Shown here piece after piece: positions 1-5,479 of a DNA stretch of 5,955 bases; the first letter of the stretch is position 1, and each line of letters opens with the position of its first letter. This stretch comes from Bacillota bacterium (GTDB taxonomy: Bacteria > Bacillota > Dehalobacteriia > UBA4068 > UBA4997). The translations under genes and the position numbers were made by a program. The DNA lies in contig JAFQHB010000030.1 in the NCBI GenBank assembly GCA_017398165.1, positions 1 to 5,955 of the forward strand. The letters run 5' to 3'. Under the pieces are notes generated by a model, which had not been told where the DNA came from, made no database searches, and saw only the letters and a list, made by a program, of their open reading frames with translations.

Positions 1-1
1 A

Positions 2-2785
2 TCAGCACGGGATCCGCAGCACCATACCGGCTGTCAATTCCCCGTCCGTCAGCTTATTATGCGCCTGCAGGCTTTCCAGCGATACGTTATGCTTCAAGGC
101 TATACTCATCGGGTCATCACCGGGCTTCACCACATAATATTTCAGCGCACGCCCGCCGCCCTTGGCGCCGACGGCAGGCAGCGGCATACTCTGGCGCACA
201 CCGCTGTTCATCCGCAGGCGCACACCGTTAGTATTGATGAGCCGCACCCTGTCCGCCGAATTCTGAGTCACACCGGCACCTGCCACAGCAACGCTATCTG
301 CCGCCTCATCCTCCACCGCGCCGGCTGCGGGCTCTGCTGCGGCAGCTCCGGCTGCAGCGGCTTCATTTACCACAGCTTCATTTACCGTAGCAGCTTCATT
401 ATCCTGCGCCACGACAGGTGTTCCCTCTGCCATATGGCTATCATCGACACTCACCGCTGCCTCGATATCGGCGCTCTCCGCAGTATTGCCATCATCCGCA
501 GCGACTTCCCTGGCCAAATCATCAGCAATTTCGCTTGCTTCTGTATTTATGTCCTCGCTTTTTGCTTCTCTCATTTCGCTTTCTCTTACCTCCTCTGCGG
601 CATTGTGTTCTGCTTCATCGTGATGATCCATTTCATTGTGACGGTCTATTTCATTATGATGGTCCATTTCATTATGATGATTCTGGCTATGATGATATGA
701 TTCGCTATGATGAGCTTTTTGGCAGTCATTTACGGCATCCGAAAGCACTGTCTGCTCATCGTCACCGTCCTGCCCGGCCACAGCTTCTGCCGCAGCATCT
801 ACAATGATTACCGCAGGCGCATCCACTACCGCAGCGGCTTCTGCAAGCCTTTCCGTACTTTCCGCCATTTCATCGCTGTGCCTCACAGCAGCCGGTGCCG
901 GTGCAGCTTCTGCAGCCTGCTCTACGGCCTTATGCGGCGTTTGCTCCACCACTGCCGCCGCAATATCTGCCGTCACTTCTTTCGGGCTGTTCCAGACAAC
1001 CTGCGGTGCTGCTGCTCGCGCTGCCTTCTCCTGCTCCCTCTGCTGTCCGGCCTCGATGCGTTCATTCACTGTATCAGCCTGATACCCGGCCGCTGCCGCC
1101 GCATCCGCCGCCACCAGTTTCTCCCCCTGGGAGCGCAGGCGGGATATTGCCGCTGCCGTCAGCATTGCCCGCACCCGGCCTTTATCCGGCTCCCGCTCCG
1201 GCAGCTGCTCCGCCGCACGCGGGCGCTCCGCGATACGCTGGGTCTTAAACACACCTGCGGCAGCGTAGGCGTTATTCTGCTCCATCCGCCCCAGTATTTT
1301 ATCCCGCAGGGCAGCCACACCTCCGGGCGAAGCCATCTGTCCGGCGTCTCCCCGGCGTTTCCACACTGGCAAGTGATATCCTGCCGCCGATTCGGTATCC
1401 TCCGCCCCGGTATCCTCCATATCCGCATTATGCCTATCAGCATTATACATATCAGTGTCATACATTCCGCTATTATACATATCCGCATCATTTATGCCCG
1501 CATTTTCCATCCCGGCCGATTCAGATACATTCTCCCGTGCCATAATATCCCCAGGCTGTTGCGGACGCACCTGCGATATGATCTCCTGACGAAAGATATC
1601 CCCGATTTCCCTGCTCTGCAAACGGGAAAATACTCGCTCGATCTTACGTCCCAACTCATTACGCCGCCCTGAAAGCATCGTATTCTGCACGATCTCATCC
1701 TGAGGCATATCATCCTGTACAGTATCATTCCGCACAGTCTCATTCCGCATCATATCATTCTGCACGGCATTATTCCGCACAGTGTCATTCCGCATCATAT
1801 TATCCTGCATCGCATCATTCCGTACAACATCATTCTGCATCATATCATTCCGCATCATATCGTTCCGCATCATATCGTTCCGCATCATATCATCCTGCAT
1901 CGCATCATTCCGCACAGCATCATTCCGCACAGCATCATTCCGCATCATATTATCCTGCATCGCATCATCCTGCATCGCATTATGCCGTACCGTATCATCC
2001 TGCACCGCGTCATTTCGCATCACGCTATTGCGCCAGACTGCCGACACAATACCACGGCCGTCACGCCGCTGTGATTCCCTGCTCTGCGTTGGGCGCATAC
2101 CACGCCGCCACACCGGCAGACGAAAACCGCTCTCATCCGCCTCAGATCTTTCTTCTGCTGCTTCTGCGGCACGCACCGGCGGCATAGCGGGCTTATCGGC
2201 AATATCTGCCGCATTTGTCCTATCTGCTGCCTCGGCATCCCCCGCCCGGCGGAAGAACATACTGTCTATTTTGCTTTCCAACCGTTTGGCGGCCTCATCC
2301 TGCAGCACCGGCGGTATATCACTGCTCCAATGCCGCTCCACAGACTTGGGGCGCGGGGTACTCACCGGCGGTAATGCACCCGGCTTCGCCCCCATATTAC
2401 CGATATATTCCAGCCGCAGCCGGCCGGAAAACTCCAAAACATAAGGCGAAAGTATCCGCACTGCCGGTCTGCTGATGGCAGCGTGTATATCCGATACCTC
2501 GCAGCGCATACCCGGCAGCCAATCCCCCGGCAGTTCGGCCCGCAGCGGCAGCATCACCCGATGCTTATACAGCCTGCGCCCCTCCAGCCCGCGATACTCA
2601 ATATCCAGCTCATAAAAGCCGCGCAGGCAGCGCGTGCCCTGCTGCATCTCCACATTCTCCGCATAGACGTTGGTGCGGATGTTTTCTATATATTTTACGC
2701 CCATCGCCGTCTTGGGCAAGAATACCGTCTGCGCCAGCGGCAGCGCAGCCCTGCCGACAGCAGCACCCCGATCGGTGTTTTCCAT
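2..2785 (-). CDS. SPOCS (DUF3794) and LysM domain protein, SpoVID/SipL-like spore envelope morphogenesis factor with a repeat-rich middle
   Basis: Complete 927-residue protein with a TGA stop at 2-4. I chose the ATG at 2785 because GGAGGAGG lies 7 nt upstream; an in-frame extension to 2875 has no ribosome site and would run through a hairpin. Residues about 15-128 match the SPOCS/DUF3794 pattern seen in SpoVID and SipL: a beta-rich domain with the motifs NIRTNVYAENV, GFYELDIEYRG and a PGMRCEV turn. Residues 883-927 are a LysM domain (YYVVKPGDDP, then LTAGMVLRIP), ending in a terminal Cys. Between them lie a 23-unit pentapeptide array (255-369), an 8-unit pentapeptide array (424-463), a His-rich segment (692-728) and long Ala/Glu-rich stretches. 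There is no signal peptide or membrane segment, consistent with a mother-cell cytosolic protein. In known relatives the LysM region binds SpoIVA and the protein anchors the coat on the forespore; that role is inferred here. C. difficile SipL is shorter, so the repeat insert is unusual. The family is fairly certain; orthology to either named gene is not. Confidence 0.82.
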   Translation of the reverse strand: MENTDRGAAVGRAALPLAQTVFLPKTAMGVKYIENIRTNVYAENVEMQQGTRCLRGFYELDIEYRGLEGRRLYKHRVMLPLRAELPGDWLPGMRCEVSDIHAAISRPAVRILSPYVLEFSGRLRLEYIGNMGAKPGALPPVSTPRPKSVERHWSSDIPPVLQDEAAKRLESKIDSMFFRRAGDAEAADRTNAADIADKPAMPPVRAAEAAEERSEADESGFRLPVWRRGMRPTQSRESQRRDGRGIVSAVWRNSVMRNDAVQDDTVRHNAMQDDAMQDNMMRNDAVRNDAVRNDAMQDDMMRNDMMRNDMMRNDMMQNDVVRNDAMQDNMMRNDTVRNNAVQNDMMRNETVRNDTVQDDMPQDEIVQNTMLSGRRNELGRKIERVFSRLQSREIGDIFRQEIISQVRPQQPGDIMARENVSESAGMENAGINDADMYNSGMYDTDMYNADRHNADMEDTGAEDTESAAGYHLPVWKRRGDAGQMASPGGVAALRDKILGRMEQNNAYAAAGVFKTQRIAERPRAAEQLPEREPDKGRVRAMLTAAAISRLRSQGEKLVAADAAAAAGYQADTVNERIEAGQQREQEKAARAAAPQVVWNSPKEVTADIAAAVVEQTPHKAVEQAAEAAPAPAAVRHSDEMAESTERLAEAAAVVDAPAVIIVDAAAEAVAGQDGDDEQTVLSDAVNDCQKAHHSESYHHSQNHHNEMDHHNEIDRHNEMDHHDEAEHNAAEEVRESEMREAKSEDINTEASEIADDLAREVAADDGNTAESADIEAAVSVDDSHMAEGTPVVAQDNEAATVNEAVVNEAAAAGAAAAEPAAGAVEDEAADSVAVAGAGVTQNSADRVRLINTNGVRLRMNSGVRQSMPLPAVGAKGGGRALKYYVVKPGDDPMSIALKHNVSLESLQAHNKLTDGELTAGMVLRIPC
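5..139 (-). other. LysM domain of the SPOCS-LysM protein
   Basis: Residues 883-927 of the protein at 2-2785 form one complete LysM domain. It opens with YYVVKPGDD, has the helix region MSIALKHNVSLESLQAHN and closes with LTAGMVLRIP. LysM normally binds N-acetylglucosamine in peptidoglycan; in the SpoVID/SipL family the equivalent domain contributes to SpoIVA binding. The final residue is Cys, placed directly after the usual Ile-Pro end of the fold. Confidence 0.9.
602..712 (-). repeat. His-rich segment with four tandem 18-bp (hexapeptide) units
   Basis: Coding repeat inside the SPOCS-LysM gene. Residues 692-728 contain 12 His in 37 residues. The core at 608-679 is four 18-bp units encoding HHNEMD, HHNEID, RHNEMD and HHDEAE. 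It is flanked by looser His pairs (AHHSES, YHHSQN). Clusters of HH pairs spaced by acidic residues are a common transition-metal binding pattern, but metal binding here is only an inference. Confidence 0.85.
1397..1516 (-). repeat. Second tandem array: eight 15-bp (pentapeptide) units
   Basis: Coding repeat at residues 424-463 of the SPOCS-LysM protein. The units in order are AGMEN, AGIND, ADMYN, SGMYD, TDMYN, ADRHN, ADMED and TGAED, with consensus [A/S/T]-[D/G]-M-x-[N/D]. It is distinct from the first array in sequence and register. The pattern resembles the pentapeptide-repeat consensus A-[D/N]-L-x-x with Met at the central position, but eight units are too few to claim the fold. Confidence 0.85.
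1679..2023 (-). repeat. Main tandem array: twenty-three 15-bp (pentapeptide) units
   Basis: Coding repeat at residues 255-369 of the SPOCS-LysM protein, exactly 345 bp. It runs from VMRND to IVQNT with consensus [A/M/T/V]-[M/V]-[R/Q]-[N/D]-[D/N]. Three consecutive units are MMRND, which suggests recent duplication, while the edge units (MPQDE, IVQNT) are the most diverged. Met makes up 20 of the 115 residues. Every unit keeps the 15-bp length, so changes in copy number would preserve the reading frame. Confidence 0.92.
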
Positions 2786-2792
2786 AGCTATA

Positions 2793-2800
2793 CCTCCTCC
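2793..2800 (-). promoter_or_regulatory. Strong Shine-Dalgarno that fixes the SPOCS-LysM start
   Basis: GGAGGAGG on the minus strand, 7 nt before the ATG at 2785. It supports that start over the longer frame beginning at 2875. Confidence 0.9.
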
Positions 2801-2801
2801 G

Positions 2802-2818
2802 GGCAAATCCAATTTGCC
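2802..2818 (-). promoter_or_regulatory. Perfect hairpin directly upstream of the Shine-Dalgarno
   Basis: GGCAAAT-TGG-ATTTGCC on the minus strand gives a perfect 7-bp stem with a 3-nt loop. It ends one base before the GGAGGAGG of the SPOCS-LysM gene. If transcription starts from the promoter candidate at 2828-2855, the stem would sit at the very 5' end of the mRNA, where it could stabilise the transcript or affect ribosome loading. It has no T-tract, so it is not a terminator. As DNA it could also be an operator for a dimeric regulator. Confidence 0.6.
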
Positions 2819-2827
2819 GCTAATCAA

Positions 2828-2855
2828 GGTATATGCCGACCGCCCGGAAATATAC
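2828..2855 (-). promoter_or_regulatory. Candidate sigma-E-like promoter for the SPOCS-LysM gene
   Basis: On the minus strand GTATATT (2855-2849) is followed after 13 nt by CATATACC (2835-2828). The known mother-cell sigma-E consensus is roughly KMATATT, about 14 nt, CATACAHT. The -35 differs at one position. The -10 fits except for the final base, counting T as acceptable at position five. The site lies about 43 nt before the start codon. The product, a spore envelope protein, is the type of gene sigma-E controls. Short matches like this arise by chance, so it is only a candidate. Confidence 0.4.
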
Positions 2856-2899
2856 AAACAAAATCCCCGCACCATATCATCGGGTGCCGCATTACCCGG

Positions 2900-3970
2900 C
2901 TATTCCTGCTCACGCTCTGCCGCCATAGACCACAATTCCTCCAGCAGCGCCCGGGCTGCGCCTTCCAGACGCTCGGCGTCAATGGCCGAACGATAATACC
3001 CGGCCAGACGCTCATACACCTGATATGCAGCCTCGGTCTCGGCCACCGCCGCGTCTAATTGCTGCTGCCAGCATTCCTCCCAATCATCCTCCGCCGCCAA
3101 TGTTTCCTCCGGCAGTTCGTTCAATTTGATCAGGCGGTCATCCGGCCGCGGCTCCAGATCCGGCAATGAGCTATCCACCAGTGCCGCCGATATTCCCGGC
3201 AGCACCACCATATCCAGCTTATCCGGACGCCAGCAGCTATAATACAGGTCAACATTGTGCCCGCGATTCACCGCCTGCCGCTGCATCTCCTCCAGCGCCG
3301 CCGCCACACTATCCGCCGAGGCCCCATATATTAGCCAGCGTCTGCGGCACACGGCAGAAAGCTCCTGTGCCGTACTCTGCCAGCCATCCATCCCCACCGC
3401 CCCGCTGAAGAAGCGACGCACCTGCAGATGCTGCCCGCCAAATATCTCCTCCGCCAGCGCCCGGCAGATATTCTGCAGCTCGCCCTCGGTTATTGCTGCT
3501 GCCGCATCATCCCGACCGCGGCGCACAGCGTCACATTCCGCCATACGGGCATAGATACGGCGCAGACCGGCCGCCACATCATCCGTCAGCGCCCTGATCT
3601 CAGCGGCGTGGCGGCGCAGCTGGCGGCGATTCCAATATTCCCCCAGATCTATTATCTCATCACGCACACCGGGGTACTGCGGCTCATCACCCTGCATCAT
3701 CGTGCCGTCGATCACTGCCGCCCCCAGCCGCGGTATCACCACCCCCGCAGGCATATCCGCCGATATCGTACCAGGCCATACCTCCACGTCATAGCCGCGC
3801 TCCGCCATACTCCTGGCCGCCAGACCGATGATAGCCCCCTGGCCGCAGCCCGGCGCACCCTCGATGATAAAGACCCTCTCCATATCGCGCAGAGCCTCCC
3901 CGCCAAAGGAACGAAAACCATCCGGTGTATGTGCCCCGGTAAAAAGCCTTACAATCTTGCCCTCATGCAT
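2900..3970 (-). CDS. PRK06851-family two-repeat P-loop protein with both Walker A motifs degenerated
   Basis: Complete 356-residue protein (TAG stop), close to the family's usual length of about 370. It consists of two homologous halves. Half one has LFTGAHTPDGF (9-19), ERVFIIEGAPGCGQGA (31-46), ERGYDVEV (57-64) and VVIPRLGAAVIDG (77-89). Half two has FFSGAVGMDGW (187-197), RRWLIYGASADSVAA (210-224), NRGHNVDLYY (235-244) and VVLPGISAALVDS (255-267). From memory, family members carry GxPGxGKST-type loops in these places. Here the first loop reads GAPGCGQG, so the Lys is Gln44 and the Ser/Thr is Gly45, and the second loop is unrecognisable. ATP hydrolysis is therefore doubtful. The cellular function of the family is unknown to me. 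The gene is 114 bp upstream of the SPOCS-LysM gene on the same strand, which hints at a sporulation link. Family assignment is good; function is open. Confidence 0.78.
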   Translation of the reverse strand: MHEGKIVRLFTGAHTPDGFRSFGGEALRDMERVFIIEGAPGCGQGAIIGLAARSMAERGYDVEVWPGTISADMPAGVVIPRLGAAVIDGTMMQGDEPQYPGVRDEIIDLGEYWNRRQLRRHAAEIRALTDDVAAGLRRIYARMAECDAVRRGRDDAAAAITEGELQNICRALAEEIFGGQHLQVRRFFSGAVGMDGWQSTAQELSAVCRRRWLIYGASADSVAAALEEMQRQAVNRGHNVDLYYSCWRPDKLDMVVLPGISAALVDSSLPDLEPRPDDRLIKLNELPEETLAAEDDWEECWQQQLDAAVAETEAAYQVYERLAGYYRSAIDAERLEGAARALLEELWSMAAEREQE

Positions 3971-3980
3971 AATGTCCCGA

Positions 3981-3988
3981 CACCTCCT
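3981..3988 (-). promoter_or_regulatory. Shine-Dalgarno of the PRK06851-like gene
   Basis: AGGAGGTG on the minus strand, fully complementary to the usual 16S rRNA 3' end, 10 nt before the ATG at 3970. The spacing is slightly long. The only closer in-frame candidate would be an ATT codon next to the ATG, so ATG is preferred. Confidence 0.75.
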
Positions 3989-4035
3989 GCTATCCGCTCT
4001 TTCTCAGCCTATGTGCCAACACAAGCCGGGGCAAC

Positions 4036-4071
4036 AAAAAAACAGAAGCAACGCCACCGCATCACTTCTGT
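4036..4071 (-). terminator. Rho-independent terminator downstream of the S41 peptidase gene
   Basis: On the minus strand ACAGAAG-TGATGC-GGTG-GCGTTG-CTTCTGT folds into a 13-bp stem (three G-T wobbles) with a 4-nt loop, followed immediately by seven T. It lies about 110 bp after the S41 stop and about 65 bp before the PRK06851-like start, so it should separate the two transcription units. Confidence 0.85.
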
Positions 4072-4089
4072 CTTTATATTCTTTATATA

Positions 4090-4170
4090 CCCCGCAGAAA
4101 CCACAGGTAATTTCTGCTTTTTCACCATTAACTCCGCATAACAACAAGTAACTTCTGCTTCTTCACCATT
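4090..4170. repeat. Degenerate 40-bp direct repeat, two adjacent copies
   Basis: The copies are at 4090-4129 and 4130-4170. Both end on the plus strand with a shared core, CTTCTGCTTCTTCACCATT in one and TTTCTGCTTTTTCACCATT in the other, and both carry a CCGCA element near the other end. I count about 33 of 40 positions alike, allowing one gap. The copy at 4090-4129 contains an inverted repeat (4094-4117, GCAGAAA/TTTCTGC) that on the minus strand extends to 10 bp with wobbles and a 4-nt loop, and on the plus strand is followed by five T. The repeat fills most of the space between the S41 stop and the terminator. Confidence 0.7.
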
Positions 4171-4182
4171 CACTCTTCACTA

Positions 4183-5334
4183 TTACTTCAATATCATTTC
4201 CTGCAACGTATCACACGCCTTTACCAACTGCGGGTCTGCCTCGGGATTCATAGTGTACATCGCCAGCGGGTCGGCATCCTGCGGCATTGGGTAATAAATA
4301 TCCGGCTCGATACCGCACTCGTGGATATAATTATTGTGCGAGGTCTTATACTGTGCCGAGGTAAAGCGCAGCCCCGCCCCGGATGAGAGCTGCACCAGAT
4401 CCTGCACGATGCCCTTGCCGTAGGATGTCTCGCCAATGGTAATACCGGCGGCATTATCGTGCACCGCACCGATCAATATCTCCGAAGCACTGGCGGAATG
4501 ACCGTTCTGCAGCACCACCAGCAGCATATCCACCGCCTGCTCCGCCGCCGAGTAATAATACACGCCGGTAGAATCGACAATATGCATCAGAGGCTCACCC
4601 TTGGGCACGAAATAATCACATATCTTCAGTGCCGCCGTTACCTCGCCGCCGCCGTTGTTGCGCAGATCAATTATCAGACCCTGCATTCCCTGCTGCACCA
4701 GATCGTCATAAGCCGCCGCAAACTGATCGCCGGTAGTCATATTAAAGCTCTCAATGCGTATCAGGCCGATACCGCCGTCCAGCAGCTTATAGTCCATCGT
4801 CGGTATATCTACCTTGGCGGTGCGTACGTCGATAGTTACTTCTTCCGTCGTACCGTCATCAGCCCGCCTCTCCAGCAATAACTGCAGCTCCGAGCCTTCG
4901 GGGTAGCTTATCAGCTTATCCGATACCGCATCATAGCCCAGCTCGCGCAGATCCTCGCCGTTTACCTCCAAAAAAACGTCGCCCGGCAGCAGACCTGCCT
5001 GATAGGCCGGGCCGTTCTTCATCACACCGTATATCATCGCCCGCCCCGTCGCATCATCAGGGTAGACATAAATACCTATACCGCTGTAAGACCCGGTAAC
5101 CTCGCGCAGCAGCTCGGCATATTCCTCGGCGGTGTAATAAATAGCGTATCTGTCGTGCTGCTCCTCCCGCAGCACCTCCACCGCATCCATAACGCCGGAA
5201 GCCGCCGCCCCGGCCGCAATATCACCGCCGGCAGGCAGCTCGGTATCCTCTGCCCGGCAGGCCGAGAGGGCCAACATACTGCCCAGCAAACCGGCAGTCA
5301 CCGTGATATTTACCCAAAGTCTGCTTTTTCGCAT
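4183..5334 (-). CDS. S41-family C-terminal processing peptidase, predicted lipoprotein with PDZ domain
   Basis: Complete 383-residue protein. The N-terminus MRKSR plus a hydrophobic stretch ends in LSAC, a lipobox placing Cys26 as the lipidated residue on the outer face of the membrane. Residues about 82-160 are a PDZ domain (SGIGIYV, then GPAYQAGLLPGDVFLEVNG). Residues about 185-350 are the S41 protease core (GLIIDLRNNGGGEV, NGHSASASEI, GETSYGKGIVQ). The expected Ser-Lys dyad is Ser282 and Lys307, 25 residues apart as in Prc and D1 processing proteases, so the enzyme looks active. No C-terminal peptidoglycan-binding domain is present. The start is set by an in-frame TGA three codons upstream; the ribosome site is weak. 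It follows the M23 gene by 145 bp, an arrangement common near ftsEX in Bacillota. The natural substrate is unknown; relatives include CtpB, which acts in sigma-K activation in Bacillus. Confidence 0.95.
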   Translation of the reverse strand: MRKSRLWVNITVTAGLLGSMLALSACRAEDTELPAGGDIAAGAAASGVMDAVEVLREEQHDRYAIYYTAEEYAELLREVTGSYSGIGIYVYPDDATGRAMIYGVMKNGPAYQAGLLPGDVFLEVNGEDLRELGYDAVSDKLISYPEGSELQLLLERRADDGTTEEVTIDVRTAKVDIPTMDYKLLDGGIGLIRIESFNMTTGDQFAAAYDDLVQQGMQGLIIDLRNNGGGEVTAALKICDYFVPKGEPLMHIVDSTGVYYYSAAEQAVDMLLVVLQNGHSASASEILIGAVHDNAAGITIGETSYGKGIVQDLVQLSSGAGLRFTSAQYKTSHNNYIHECGIEPDIYYPMPQDADPLAMYTMNPEADPQLVKACDTLQEMILK

Positions 5335-5389
5335 ACACCATCACGCTTTCCGACCACTTGTGCGGTCTTTTTATTCACTGCATAAGCAG

Positions 5390-5417
5390 AAAGGGAGCCG
5401 TACGCCCAGCCCCCTTT
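5390..5417 (-). terminator. Hairpin between the M23 and S41 genes, possible weak terminator
   Basis: On the minus strand AAAGGGGGCT-GGGCGTAC-GGCTCCCTTT forms a 10-bp stem with two G-T wobbles and an 8-nt loop, about 62 bp after the M23 stop. The bases after it (CTGCTTATG) are not a proper T-tract, so termination would be partial at best. It may be an attenuating or mRNA-processing hairpin between co-transcribed genes. Confidence 0.4.
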
Positions 5418-5479
5418 ATTGATATATTAGCACGGCACCGTCTATATTACGGCAGCCTTATCATCACCTGATATCAGCC

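Noticed and set aside
59..1672. Several overlapping plus-strand open frames
   Set aside because: They are shadows of the minus-strand SPOCS-LysM gene in GC-rich low-complexity sequence, with compositions rich in His, Arg, Cys and Pro that do not look like real proteins.
1782..2444. Long plus-strand open frame rich in Ser, Phe, Arg and Ile
   Set aside because: It is the antisense reading of the 15-bp repeat array, where the repeat lacks stops in several frames. It has no ribosome site and no recognisable domain.
2786..2875. N-terminal extension of the SPOCS-LysM frame to an upstream ATG
   Set aside because: There is no ribosome site before it. It would translate through the promoter candidate, the hairpin and the strong Shine-Dalgarno of the ATG at 2785.
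2866..2887. Weak hairpins (GCACC/GGTGC or CCCG/CGGG) followed by ATTTTGTTTG, a possible terminator for the PRK06851-like gene
   Set aside because: The stems are only 4-5 bp, are mutually exclusive, and one is separated from the T-rich stretch by GGGG. Termination or read-through into the SPOCS-LysM gene cannot be decided.
4000..4035. Promoter for the PRK06851-like gene (TTGCCC, 17 nt, TAGGCT, or CATAGGCT as a sporulation -10)
   Set aside because: Neither reading matches its consensus well enough. A promoter is expected here because of the upstream terminator, but I cannot place it.
4012..4173. Short minus-strand frame after the S41 stop, starting at a GTG and including VNGEEAEVTCCYAEL
   Set aside because: It consists of the intergenic repeat and runs straight through the terminator stem and T-tract. 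A fragment in another frame (AEITCGFCG) recalls a zinc-binding CxxC motif such as the Hsp33 end, but it is too short and has no start or ribosome site.
5352..5373. Inverted repeat GACCAC/GCGGTC followed by TTTTT on the plus strand
   Set aside because: The stem has an internal mismatch and a 4-nt loop, and there is no plus-strand gene that it could terminate.
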